The position numbers and the translations under genes are program-made. The notes under the pieces are model-generated. The model was not told the DNA's origin. It made no database searches and saw nothing but the letters and a program-made list of their open reading frames with translations. Positions 20,474 through 31,733 of a DNA stretch of 64,000 bases are shown one piece after another. This DNA comes from Flectonema sp. DT1601 (Eukaryota > Euglenozoa > Diplonemea > Diplonemida > Diplonemidae). Position 1 is the stretch's first letter; every line of letters begins with the position of its first letter. The DNA lies in NCBI GenBank assembly GCA_964019425.1, contig OZ025856.1:1-64000 (forward strand), given 5' to 3'.

Positions 20474-22030
20474 TTACTGTCTGCGTAGGATGTCTTCCAG
20501 CAGCTGTTTAAATCCTCTTTTACACCGCAGCTGCAGTTGCCCAGACTCTCTCAAGAATGTAGCGCTGTAGATCTCTCTTGTCCGTCTTTCTTGTTGGATC
20601 AGAGAAGGGATGAGAACATCTAATTCTAATGCGCGGCGACAGTCGGACTCATCGTTGAGGATAAGACTTCTCTCTTGTGATTCTCCAGACTGGAGTTGTT
20701 TTCGCTCGTCTTCCAAGAGCTGTTGCTGCTTTCGTTCTTCTTCCAGGAGCTGTTGCTGCTTTCGTTCTTCTTCCAGGAGCTGTTGCTGCTTTCGCTCTTC
20801 TTCCAGGAGCTGCTGCTTTCGTTCTTCTTCCAGGAGCTGTTGCTGCTTTCGTTCTTCTTCCAGGAGCTGTTGCTGCTTTCGTTCTTCTTCCAGGAGCTGT
20901 TGCTGCTTTCGTTCTTCTTCCAGGAGCTGTTGCTGCTTTCGTTCTTCTTCCAGGAGCTGTTGCTGCTTTCGTTCTTCTTCCAAGAGTTGCTGCTTTCGTT
21001 CTTCTTCCAGGAGCTGTTGCTGCTTTCGCTCTTCTTCCAGTAGCTGTTGCTGCTTTCGTTCTTCTTCCAAGAGCTGCTGCTTTCGTTCTTCTTCCAGGAG
21101 CTGCTGTTGCTGCTTTTGTTCTTCTTCCAGTTCCTTTTGTTCTTCCTCGTGGCGTTGTTCTTCTCTTTGTTTGCAGGACTGGTTATCAAGGATTGCTTCT
21201 TTATTTTTATAAAACATTTCACACAATTGATTACCATCAGTCTCTTGTTCTGCCTCTGCTTTTTGTCGATGATCACATTCTGTTTTTGTAATCTCTTCGA
21301 TTTCATCTTGTTGAGTAATTTTTAACTCTGTGAGGCGTTTTTTTTCTCGCTGTTGCTGCAGGAAACCATTTTCCGCAGTGTATAGAGATCCCGACTTTGC
21401 GGTTGGCGTTGCGGTTGGGGAATCACTTTCTGAGTGACCGGGTACGCTGTTACTGCAACGAAGTTCATCAATATCTGCTTCTTCCTTTTGTTTTAGTTGC
21501 TGTTCTCTTTCTGCGATATTTTTGTTGTTGATCGTGTTTTGTTGACATGATAAGTCTTCTTCTGTACGTGAAGTGTTTTGTTGTTTGGATTTTCTTTTTA
21601 CGTTTCCAATCTCTTCAGCTTCTAGTATTGTTGCTCGGGATTGGGTTTCACTTTCTACTGTTTTGGATTGACGGCCTTTCACATCCTGAGATGCTTGACG
21701 TTTGCTTACATAGGTACATGTCTTTCTGTGTTCTGGCCAATGTTGCCTTTGGCAATATGCATCACAATAAAAAGCTGAACACGGACAACTCATTCGGTTT
21801 TCTAATATTTTGTTACAATTCTCACAAACGTCTTTCTTTGTTAGTCCCCTCTCACCAATTACGATACTTTTAGCTTTTTGTTGTTGTTTTCCTTTTCCCA
21901 TGTCGCAGTTCTTTTTGTGTACGGACCAGTCTTTTCGTTGACATGCACCATTGCAGTAGAAAACAGTGCGACATGGACACTGGCTCAGAGTCTTTGATTT
22001 TGATCCACAAGAAGCGCATTTGGCTTCCAT
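20474..22030 (-). CDS. Double MYND zinc-finger protein with Glu/Gln minisatellite
   Basis: 518 residues, no intron. Two MYND fingers occupy about residues 5-43 (CASCGSKSKTLSQCPC, then FYCNGACQRKDW and HKKNC) and 69-107 (CENCNKILENRMSCPC, then FYCDAYCQRQHWPEH). MYND fingers bind short proline-rich peptides in partner proteins. A charged, disordered middle leads into about 14 tandem copies of a 9-10-residue unit (ERKQQ(Q)LLEE) predicted to form a long helix or coiled coil. The C-terminal 60 residues are helical. The acceptor AGCTATTCAG abuts the ATG directly, leaving no 5'UTR after splicing. Function beyond protein interaction is unknown. Confidence 0.85.
   Translation of the reverse strand: MEAKCASCGSKSKTLSQCPCRTVFYCNGACQRKDWSVHKKNCDMGKGKQQQKAKSIVIGERGLTKKDVCENCNKILENRMSCPCSAFYCDAYCQRQHWPEHRKTCTYVSKRQASQDVKGRQSKTVESETQSRATILEAEEIGNVKRKSKQQNTSRTEEDLSCQQNTINNKNIAEREQQLKQKEEADIDELRCSNSVPGHSESDSPTATPTAKSGSLYTAENGFLQQQREKKRLTELKITQQDEIEEITKTECDHRQKAEAEQETDGNQLCEMFYKNKEAILDNQSCKQREEQRHEEEQKELEEEQKQQQQLLEEERKQQLLEEERKQQQLLEEERKQQQLLEEERKQQLLEEERKQQQLLEEERKQQQLLEEERKQQQLLEEERKQQQLLEEERKQQQLLEEERKQQLLEEERKQQQLLEEERKQQQLLEEERKQQQLLEDERKQLQSGESQERSLILNDESDCRRALELDVLIPSLIQQERRTREIYSATFLRESGQLQLRCKRGFKQLLEDILRRQ
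20702..21125. repeat. 27/30-bp coding minisatellite
   Basis: About 14 tandem units of TTCTTCCAGGAGCTGTTGCT plus the remaining GCTTTCG bases (30 bp) or a 27-bp version lacking one codon, encoding the Glu/Gln repeat of the MYND protein. Units are nearly identical, and the 3-bp length difference keeps the frame, so copy number can change without breaking the protein. Confidence 0.9.
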
Positions 22031-22229
22031 CTGAATAGCTTACAGATTATTCCTTGCCTTGGATTATTACTTTGAAAGACATATGATTCATACCTGATAG
22101 GAATATAAAAGATTTAGGGAAAAGAAAACTATCGAGACACTCTGAAAACTATCCTCCTCGAAAAGAGAATTTTTCTAAAATTAAGTATTCGAAATTAATT
22201 GTTAACGAACGGACAGTCTAGAATAACAA

Positions 22230-23666
22230 CTACTTCAACAATACCACACCAGCTCTAACTAATACCAATAACAGCTCTTGAAGAGCGTTGTGATATTCTT
22301 CTCCCGAAGGACACTTTGCAGCAGTGTTTTCAAATGTAAATTGTGGTTGACTCGCAATGAGTTGAAGAGGCTCTTCTAAGAATGCACAACAAAACATAGA
22401 ATACCTAATGTATTCCATTGTGGTAAGCGTTGATTCTGAGAATAAATATAAAACACAATAATTAGGAAGTAGCTTAACACAGAATGACACCATCGGGTGA
22501 GGAGTAAACAGCGACGTCACTCGGAATGGAATGTCAACTGCGGGTATCTTTGGAGGTAGTTTCTCTAACAACCAACTTACATGAGATCCTCTGTGAAAAC
22601 CATTACTTTGATCTCTTTCAAAAGGTAATGATGAAATTGGAGGGCAGTTTACTAATAAAGACATTAAATTCTTTCTAAGGTATCTCGATTGTTCAAGGAT
22701 CCCATTTGACAATGCAGTTTGTTGATAATCTTCTTTACTAAGTGACAAACCTACTGCTCCAGCTGAACAATGGAATTCACTGTACAATTTGTTATAGACT
22801 GCTTCAGCTATCCATTTAGCGTGAGTGATATTCCCAACTCTGATATCAATTGAGAATGAGTCCTCCTCTCCAGTTGAAACTACACTGTGCCAATAACCTG
22901 GAGGGAGGTATATTACGGATCCAGGACACACGACGTATGTTTGAGGAGGAAATGCTGATGCTGATCGTCTGTCGAGCTGAGAGTTTCGCTGCTCATTTAA
23001 ATTCTTTGGAGCGTCAGAGAGAGCTTTTGATCTTTCTGTGTGTTGAGAACCTGGTCTACAATGCCACTCTTTTGTTCCAGCAACTTGTATTGTGATATTA
23101 TGATTGTTATCAGAATGCATGTGAGCTATTTCTCCTCCTGTACGACTGAAGTAGACGCCAACCTCAACGTCATTTCCAAGGTTTGGAAACTCTTTGAGGA
23201 ATACATTTCTAATCTCATCAGCTCCTTCAGTAAAACAGAGAGGCATATTTATAGTTTTTTTGGAATTTAAAAAGTCTTCTTCCATTCCGTCCATTTCAGC
23301 AGGTGTGTAGCGAGTGTTGTCGTCTTTCCTGCAGTGCTGGAGAATGTCGCAGAGATTGCCATCACCAAATCCGTTTTTTAATTTTTCGAAACCCTCTCCC
23401 CACATCTCTCCAATAAATATGTCTTTCCCCCAATACCGTTCTTTAAAATGTTTTACTGGCCCAACGATGTCATGCATGCAGAGTTCTTCTAAGCATTCAT
23501 TGCTTTCTTCTTCCTCTTCTTCGGTGTTTGATGGTTCAGCTTCCTCGGTCTCTTCTTCCGTTTCAATTGCGAGCATCTTTCTCTTTTGTTGCTCCCTTTC
23601 TTCTTTAGAAGCTTTCACCTTTGCGGAAGACTGCGCTGCCTTCCGGCGTTTAGTTTTTCCCGGCAT
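22230..23666 (-). CDS. JmjC-domain 2-oxoglutarate/Fe(II) oxygenase
   Basis: 478 residues, intronless. A basic then acidic N terminus (KTKRRKAAQ...TEEEEEE) is followed by a JmjC/cupin domain at about 90-290. The iron-binding triad is visible as HSD (H184, D186 in AHMHSDNNHN) and H260 (PPGYWHSV), with the typical strand ITIQVAGTKEWHC between them. The layout resembles ribosomal-oxygenase-type (ROXY: MINA/NO66/YcfD) hydroxylases more than histone demethylases with chromatin-reader domains. The C-terminal ~180 residues would form dimerisation and winged-helix parts in ROXY enzymes, but this is not confirmed. Substrate is unknown. An acceptor CCTTACCTCAG ends 18 nt before the ATG, and the MYND gene follows 199 nt after the stop. 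Confidence 0.82.
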   Translation of the reverse strand: MPGKTKRRKAAQSSAKVKASKEEREQQKRKMLAIETEEETEEAEPSNTEEEEEESNECLEELCMHDIVGPVKHFKERYWGKDIFIGEMWGEGFEKLKNGFGDGNLCDILQHCRKDDNTRYTPAEMDGMEEDFLNSKKTINMPLCFTEGADEIRNVFLKEFPNLGNDVEVGVYFSRTGGEIAHMHSDNNHNITIQVAGTKEWHCRPGSQHTERSKALSDAPKNLNEQRNSQLDRRSASAFPPQTYVVCPGSVIYLPPGYWHSVVSTGEEDSFSIDIRVGNITHAKWIAEAVYNKLYSEFHCSAGAVGLSLSKEDYQQTALSNGILEQSRYLRKNLMSLLVNCPPISSLPFERDQSNGFHRGSHVSWLLEKLPPKIPAVDIPFRVTSLFTPHPMVSFCVKLLPNYCVLYLFSESTLTTMEYIRYSMFCCAFLEEPLQLIASQPQFTFENTAAKCPSGEEYHNALQELLLVLVRAGVVLLK

Positions 23667-23686
23667 GATGCTTGTGTGATGTTACT

Positions 23687-24120
23687 GAGGTAAGGATAAT
23701 TATTGCTACACGTGAGTAGTGTTCTAATGTGGTTTCAGACTTTGTCATGTTCTACTTCCTGAAATAGAGAATATAGAATTATGAAAACAGAACGTGTTCT
23801 TCACAGTAACAATGAAGCAAGGGGAAGGGGAGTTGTAGGTTTTCTGTTCACTCTTCATGTTCGCAAGCGCATATTACTATTACAGTAACACAATAACTAA
23901 AAGATTTGTCAACAAGCAGGCAATATGATGCTGCTAGGGCTGGGAGCTCTTTTATTCTATTTCTGTAGAGGAGTTTCCAACTCCCCATTCGCAACTCATG
24001 TTGTCTGGTATTGTTGGACAGGTTTTTCAAACGCATCGAATCTTTCAATACGACCGCTAACAGTTTTGGAGCCGATCCCTTTTCGACGTGAGGGTTTTTA
24101 CATAAAAATGAAAAAACTAT
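23687..24120. other. Intergenic with a non-low-complexity open segment on both strands
   Basis: At 23925-24122 the plus strand is open for 65 codons, starting MMLLGLGALLFYFCRG, and the minus strand is open for 66 codons across the same stretch. The composition is unlike the surrounding A/T-rich DNA. It could be a conserved exon, a 5'UTR of the JmjC gene, or an old repeat. I do not call a gene. Confidence 0.35.
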
Positions 24121-26787
24121 AAAGAAATAAAAACAAAATTTTTGTAAAGGTGCAAGTCAGGTTTTCTCCACGCCTGCGTGCTTTGAAAAGATGTTCACGC
24201 ATCTCTTTGCAGTAACGAGGGAATGTGAATGGACCGTGGGGGAGGAGGCTTATCAATAGATTAACAACTGTTTAGGGCAGTCACACTGTGACACATAATT
24301 TAGCCCAAACTATTCCAACAGGTTAATAGAAATGCGTTGTCCGTTGCCTTTCCTTGAAGCAAAGGTAACAACAACACTGCGAGCATTTCATCTCTGTAAT
24401 TTCACAAGCAGTGAGACACAACGCACAACGATAAAAACACAAAAGGAACAACTGCATTATTCTTTATTCATCAAAACCCTTGCATGAGACTACTCATGTC
24501 ACCATCATGTATATAATTTCTTTTTTGTTTTGTTTTTCTCTCTTTTTTTTTTTTTAACATTTTCATATCAGTCAAAGAGTGATAAAAGAAAACACTTTAG
24601 CTAACTCGGGGTCCCAATGTTAGAAAAAACCAATTATTTTTTTTAACAAGACACCACCCAGTAGACAGTGCTAACTATTACTACCCGCCTCCCGTTTTTG
24701 AACTACATTTTTAATGTAAGAAACCGAGACAAGACTGAAAAAAAAAAAAAAAAAAAAAAAAAAATGCCAATGCGCAACTCAACTCTGTCAATAGCTAGCC
24801 CAAAATGACTGTTCATGCTGTCAAGTTGGTGTACTGATAACTACTAAGTATAGGGGGAAAAGGGGGGAATTAAAAATTTTCTCAACAACAAACAAGAACA
24901 ATAAAAAGGGATTATTACGAAAAATCGAGATCAGTGTCTGTGTGTGCAAGTTAAATAAACAATTTGCTATTAAAATACAACAATATCAGGACTCGCAGAC
25001 CCTGTGAAGTTAGACAAAAAATTCGATTTTTTTTGAAAAAATAGAAGAGAAGACCAAGTCTCGCAGACATCCTTTGTTGAAGAATCGCACGAGAGCTTCA
25101 GCGCAAAGTTAGGTAAAAACCTGCTGAGAATCAATCCCGGATTTTGAAAAACTAAAAAAAAAAAAATTTTAAAAAAATCGTGTATTTCTTATTAGAAATT
25201 AATCTTACACACAGAATTCCAAGTGTAGTGCTTATATAGTTTAAATAAATAAAAAACACCACGCCGAACACTGTTGAAGTCAAGTCAATTATTCGCAAGT
25301 AAAAACGACAAGAGTATTAAGTAGTAGTCTAGGCTAGTGCTCCAAACTGTTAAGGTTTACTCAGAAGGGAAAAAAAAGAAAAGGAATTATCTGTGTATTG
25401 ATCTTAGTTGTTTGCTTTGTAATTGAGGTATTAGAAAGAAGAAAGAATAAAAAAAAAAACTAACATCGATAATTAAAATTTTTTATTTATCGAAGTCAGG
25501 GAAAGCAAACTACTGAAGAAGCTCACCGGAACCAGTCATTTGGTACCGTAGCTTAACACTCAATACTCGTTGATGTCATCTGAAAATTTATTCAGACTTC
25601 CATCTTATGGTTCCTACCATTTTACATCGCTAAACAACAACAAAAAAAAAAAAAAATGTAATTTTAACTGACAACACTTTTGTTAGAATAAACTTGTTAG
25701 AATAAAAAGTTATAAAACAGTGCACCATGTCAAGATTTCAAAAAATAAAAAAGAGAAGAAGAAAAAAAAAAAAATGAAAGTTTAAAAACGCATTGTTCTA
25801 CTTTTCTATTTAACACCAGTAGAATACATGGTTTCAGGCCTTAATTGTATACCACTAGAAGTCTATTACAATGCATTCTGCTATCGCTGACTAAGGACCA
25901 TCGGGTTAGCTATGTTACGTACAATGTAATTAGACCCAATCCTGTTAGGATTGTTATGGCATAGTTAAGGCTGACCGGGCATCCTGAACACAGCATGCTA
26001 TTGCCAGTTTCTACCTTGTACTATAGAGTTCACGGAGCAAACAATGAGGGGGGAAAAAAAAAAAAAAAAAAAGAGAGAAGAAAAAGACAATATTCAACAG
26101 AGAGTATTCCTCCGAACATAAATAAAAAGATCCTTCAATCATGTTGAGTCCTAGTCTGCATAACATTTATCTTCTTTTTCGAAGAAAGGGACAAAGAAAA
26201 GAAAGCGAAATAACTAAAAATAACAAAGTCACAACAGACTCGGGAGGGGAAAAAAAAAAAAAAGAAAAAACTGCGAGCATCAAAGCATTTTATAAACGGC
26301 AATCGTGTTTTAAAAAATGTGTATAGCAAAGCTTAGTGAGAAAAAAAACTACTTAATGCCCACAAATAAGAAATTATAAAAGGGATATAAAAAAAAATAA
26401 AAAATTATGAACACACACACGCTGCCCTCCAGTAACTAATTTTTGTTGGGTGGGGAGGAAGAAATTAAATGTAAATCTCTAAACAAAAAGCAGTATAGAC
26501 AGATCGTAAAAGAAATTGATCAATACTCCTACAGAGAAACATTATTAGTAGAAAGAGTTTTCTTTTTTTTTTTTTTTTTTTTTTAAACTGTCGTAGTCTT
26601 AATACTGCGGATGGGAATGTTTTTTTTTTTTTTTTTTTTTTATCATTGCAATAAAGTACTGGCGCAGATTAACCACTAAAGAATAAAGCATAATTGTGTA
26701 ATCTGACATTCATATGACAGAAAGAACTATTTTTAGTTTCATTTAGATTATCTCAAGCCTATATTTTTATTTTTTTCTGTTTGTTTG

Positions 26788-26832
<45 letters not shown>

Positions 26833-27244
26833 AAAAATATTTGTAAATCGCTTCATTCGGTATAAACAAAAAAAACCTCAGCGCATCTAGAAAAAAAAAA
26901 AAAAAAAAAAAAAGGTAAGACTCCATGACAAACGGGGCCTGTCACACGATCAACTAGCAATTATTTTATGTATTCACATCTGACTAAGCATTTTTAAAAG
27001 AAAAATCTGTACCTGAGTTTCGTCTCAATTGCTGCCTATGCCTGAAATTACATTCTTGGAGACGAAAAACTACAATAAAGAAATACCTCTGTTGGTTGAA
27101 ATGAAAAAAAAAAAAAAAAAAAAGTAGACCTCAAACTTGCTGCTCCGTGTAAAAATCGAACGGGCATGGCATGAATGATATAAATTAACAGAAAATATTT
27201 ATTTTTTTTTTTTTCATCCAACGAATTAGATGAGTTTGGTTTTA

Positions 27245-27276
<32 letters not shown>

Positions 27277-27769
27277 AAAAAATATCAATCCGTTTCATAA
27301 GAAACGATTCTAAAATAATTTGATCAAAAATGAAGGAAAATAAATATTTTTTGTTTTTTCTAAAAAGAATTTTTGATAAAGCAGCAGAACCAGTGAAGAT
27401 GAAGTAGTTTTTATACTTACATCAAAAAAAGAAAAAAAAAATAAAATTATAATAATATAATGGAGAGTAAGTATAGAGATGAGCTATATTCTGGGTTAAG
27501 TGGAGAAAAGGAAATATAAAAAAAAAAAAAAAAACTAAAATGAGATGATGGCAAACATAAATTATGCAGGAAAATATAAAAAAAAAAAAAGAAGAATTAT
27601 TGTTCCGACAACAAAAGAATAGAATTGCCGAAAGAATACGAAAAAAAAAAAAAAAATGGGGGATAAATATTGCAACATAAGCAGATCCACATATTGGTTG
27701 TTGTGAGCCTTTCAAGGAAGGTAATTACCTAATAATAAAAACTGCTTACAAACACGGCTATTTCTGCAA

Positions 27770-27800
<31 letters not shown>

Positions 27801-30262
27801 GATTAGAAAAGCGAATAATTCCCTATCCACTTTTTTTTCTTTTCTTTTTTTTCTTAAAAAAAAATCCTTCTGCCAGCGAGATATCACTTGTAGAGGATCT
27901 CTGGTAGTTATTTAAATGAAGGGAAGGAGACTAACTCTTTGCCGTCGCATAATAAACCTTTTTTCTTTTTTCTTTTTTTTTCTTTTTTTTTTTTTTTTTT
28001 TTTTTCTACATGAGACTCAACCACATAATGGCAAATTTTCGTCATGTGTAATGTCCATCAAAAAAGGAGGACCTTCAATTTGTTTTTAAAGCCTTGCTAG
28101 CTATTAAATGAAATTGATTGATGAGGTGAATTACAAATATGAAAAACACTTTATGGAAAAAAAAAGTTTTTTTTTCTTTTTTTTTTTTTTTCTTGTTGCG
28201 CGACGTTGATGTGTCTATGATAATTCAAGCACATTTCTTTCTGATGCTGTCTAGGATACCTGCTTCAGTCAAACCCGATGAGAGGAAAGTGATTTACAAC
28301 GTGTTTTGAATAAAATTAAGCCAACATCGTGATAAAAGAGAACGTTATAGATACTAATGTCGGATGGACATAGCACGCAAAGTCATTCACAGAATGGCAA
28401 ACCAAAACAAATTAAACACAGATTCGGCGACCAGTCCCACAGCTTTGGGAGGGAAACGACAGACGCAAGAGCTAAGAAGATAAGTACTTGGAGAAACAGT
28501 CACAGAGAAATATCTAAAATATGTTAATCAGACTGACCAGTACAAAAACGTCAAAATTAAAGAAAGAAGCCAGTCATGAGAACACAGTTTGTACACTACC
28601 AAATGATGACAGACAGGCTTACGAGGGGTAGGAACATGGTTGCAATTTTCAAAAAAAAAAAAAAAAATCATAAAAAACCGCCTTAAATTGAAAACATAAC
28701 GTGATGTTAAAGTTAAAAAGAACGGGGAGAAAATCCCTCGATAGTGATGTATGGAAACACGTCAGAGTACATCTCAGACAGGTGAGAAGTGTCCCAAATA
28801 TATCGTGGAAGAAAGAAAAAAGAAAAAGAAATAGTTAGTATTTAGCTATGTAATAGCGGAAGAGTCATCAAAAATTTGACAAAATAGAAAAAAAAAAAAA
28901 AAAAAAAAACGTCAAAATAAAAATCGTAAGGACATCACAAAATAATGTTATTCTGGTTTTTTCGGGTTCTAAAAAAAAATTATTTTTACCCTTAACCCTC
29001 TTCATTCGGTACGAGTCCCATCATATATCAAGTTTGATATTCTCAGGGATCTGTAGCCGTTCCTGCTGAAGGGATGTAATAAGAAAAACACTGCTACGAT
29101 GCCTCTTCTACAATATTTAATCAAATCTGTTTCACAGACCCATCAAAGAGTTTTTTATCAGATAGGAAGGTAAAAAATACTGGAAATGATAACATATTTA
29201 AGTTGGTTGTACCCTACTACTACTTATCAGAGATTATCTACTTCAGGAACAGCATAAACAGACGTCCTGAAGCAGATTTTATTGCCCAAAGAGCTATCTA
29301 CGTAATCTCTATCTAAGTAAAGGGACATTTAAAAGAAATAATAAAAAAAAAATAGGGGGAAGAGGTGGAACAGGTAGTAATATTTTGTTGCTTGAAAAAA
29401 TATGTTCATTCCTTTTATTTTTTTTTTTTTTTATTATTATTTCAGCGTAAATCGGAAACGCTGGAAACGCTCATAAAAAGAAAAATGTATATAAAAAAGA
29501 AAATAAAAAAGCTGGAATGTAAAACTATTTTAAAAAAAAAATGAAGGGTCAAAGAGTCACTTTCTTGAGCTTCAGTCAACACACCACATGACGGCGACGT
29601 CTGTTTTGGAAAGGATCACCCACCAGTCAAATAAGCAAGTGTCTAGTCAAGAAACATCAAAGGTATAAAGCGAGATTAAATCTTTTTTCATAAGTCTTTT
29701 TTTTTTTCCCTTCACTTAAAGAAAAGATACTAATGTACATTTTGTTAATCAACTTTCTGCTAATGAACAGATGTTAACAACAACATAAACCACTCATTAT
29801 AAAAATAAAAATAAAACAGGGCAGGAATACCTCCGAGTTAGGCGTGTGTACGACGTTCATCAATTTACTTCCGTGGCCGATGAAATCAAAAAAATTTAAA
29901 AAAAAAAAAAAAAGCAGCTGGACAAGGGGATCGACAACGGAGTAGGAAACCTAGAAAGATTGTCTTCTAGAAGTGCTAATGGGTGGGAAAGTTGAAAGGG
30001 AAAAAAACAGATCACGAACCAAAAAGAAACTAGATAACTAAAAAGAAGCAAAAAAAAAAAAAAAAAAAGGAAAAATGTCAATCACGGAGCTCAGACTTTG
30101 CAGGTTTCATACAATAAAAGTGAAAGTCAATTGCTCCAGTGAATTGATCGCTTTTCGTGTTAAAAAGATAAATAAAATAAAAAATAAAAAACAACGGTCT
30201 TTTATTCTCTTCCGTTGGTTTTTCTTATTTTTTTTGTTTTGCTATTTTTTTAGGGCAGCTCT

Positions 30263-30297
<35 letters not shown>

Positions 30298-30688
30298 CTT
30301 CTTCTTCCTCCCTTGGGGTCAATCCAAATTCAAAAAAAGAAAAAAACACTATTTCGGAGACAAACAGCGACAGCGCTACTGCTGAGACCTTCACAGTCGT
30401 CGTCAGCTGTCTTTCTGCATTCCTTAAATAGCAGGATGACGTATCTAATAGGCAATCTGACGATACCCAAAGTACTGTCACCTCCATTGCGGCGTTGTGC
30501 TGCTTGCGATAGAAAAAGAAGGAAACAAAAATATATACATAATTTTGATATTTTCACAATAACTTCAGCCTTGCATTGGATCTGACTCTGCACGGCGTCA
30601 ATCAACGCAAAAATGAGACAATAACCCGTGCACAGGAAGACGTGTTTCAGTTTTCTCTTACAAAGTATCCTAAGAACAGAAACCACTA
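24121..30688. other. About 6.5 kb homopolymer-rich gene-free region
   Basis: No convincing coding region on either strand. The stretch contains some 25-30 runs of at least 12 A or T (for example near 24740, 26045, 26560, 26612, 26800, 26890, 27105, 27250, 27775, 27980, 28890 and 30270), with only mixed-sequence islands of 100-300 bp between. It may be intergenic, or the long 3'UTR or downstream region of the acidic-protein gene at 30689. Open frames at 27422-27715 and 30075-30686 are dominated by homopolymer-coded Phe or Lys and are rejected. Confidence 0.6.
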
Positions 30689-31492
30689 TTAGGAAGCATC
30701 TGACTCACTGTCTGTTTCGAATTCTTCTTCATAGACATCGAGACTGTCTTCATCACCATCATATCCATTGCTGTAGAAGTTATTATTCGATTCACTACTA
30801 ACATCAGACATATTATCATTCATCTCAGGGTCAGTTATGGTGCTGATTTCATTTACCTCATCAAAGTCAACGTACTGTAAGAATGAAGAGTGAATTCCTT
30901 CAGCCATTTGACCAGCAACACCATTGCAACGAGCTTCTTCAACATCATGAATCTCAACATCGTAAACCTTGTAACCTACACATGCTAATATTGTACATGG
31001 TAGCCAACAGACGAAGTCTTTTCCATCCATCAAGGCGATTTCTGCTTCTGATCCAGCAGCGCCTTCAAAGAGACAGTCAGTGATTTTAGATTTGCGACCG
31101 TCACCGAATTGACCAGCTCTGTTTGGATGAGTCATCGGTGTGATGACCCTAGTGTCGTGAAGAGATAACGGAGTAGCCCATGCGACTGTTTTTAACTTCG
31201 GATCATAAGGTACTATAGCCATAATAGCAGGTGATTCTTTTACGGGTATTGCTGCTGTTCCGATGTTTGGAACGTCGCTCATCATTTCTGTTGAACAAGC
31301 GAACTCACTACAACTTGACGATCTATCAGATCCCTGTAAACTTCCTCTTCTCTCTGCTGAAATATTTTCGACTAAAACTGTATTATCCTTTGTCATCATC
31401 ATCGTTACCGATGACTTCACACTGACAGAGGTATTAAATAATGTTGGTGCACGTCCTCCTCTGTGACGCCACGTAGCAGAACTGTTCATCAT
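30689..31492 (-). CDS. Unknown Ser-rich protein with acidic C terminus
   Basis: 267 residues from a double ATG. The first ~90 residues are Ser/Thr/Met-rich and probably disordered. Residues about 95-205 look globular (IMAIVPYDPKLKTVAWATPL, then MDGKDFVCWLPCTILACVGYKVYDVEI) and could be a small beta-barrel or Tudor-like fold, but I cannot name a family. The last 55 residues are strongly acidic (DGDEDSLDVYEEEFETDSES). The frame continues upstream only through an acceptor-like TTTATATTCTACAG that ends 15 nt before the ATG. The eL20 stop lies 241 nt upstream across a T-rich spacer. Confidence 0.6.
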   Translation of the reverse strand: MMNSSATWRHRGGRAPTLFNTSVSVKSSVTMMMTKDNTVLVENISAERRGSLQGSDRSSSCSEFACSTEMMSDVPNIGTAAIPVKESPAIMAIVPYDPKLKTVAWATPLSLHDTRVITPMTHPNRAGQFGDGRKSKITDCLFEGAAGSEAEIALMDGKDFVCWLPCTILACVGYKVYDVEIHDVEEARCNGVAGQMAEGIHSSFLQYVDFDEVNEISTITDPEMNDNMSDVSSESNNNFYSNGYDGDEDSLDVYEEEFETDSESDAS

Positions 31493-31604
31493 TGTATTGG
31501 TAGGTTGCTGTAGAATATAAAAGTAACATTTGAAGGTCATAGTAAGTCAACGATATTTTTAGTAATTTTTTTTTATTTTTTTTTGTTTTTTTTTTTTGTT
31601 TTCC

Positions 31605-31636
<32 letters not shown>

Positions 31637-31733
31637 CTTTTTTTTTCCCGCATTGGTACTTGTTCTTTTTTTTTAAACTACCCAACAAAAGAAAACAACA
31701 AATAACCACATGATAAACGCAACCACAGCCAAC

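Noticed and set aside
20610-21325. Long plus- and minus-strand frames over the Glu/Gln repeat.
   Set aside because: They are shadows of the in-frame minisatellite of the MYND gene; composition is only repeat-derived.
27422-27715. A possible membrane protein with many Phe residues.
   Set aside because: Phe runs come from poly(A/T) tracts; no family features.
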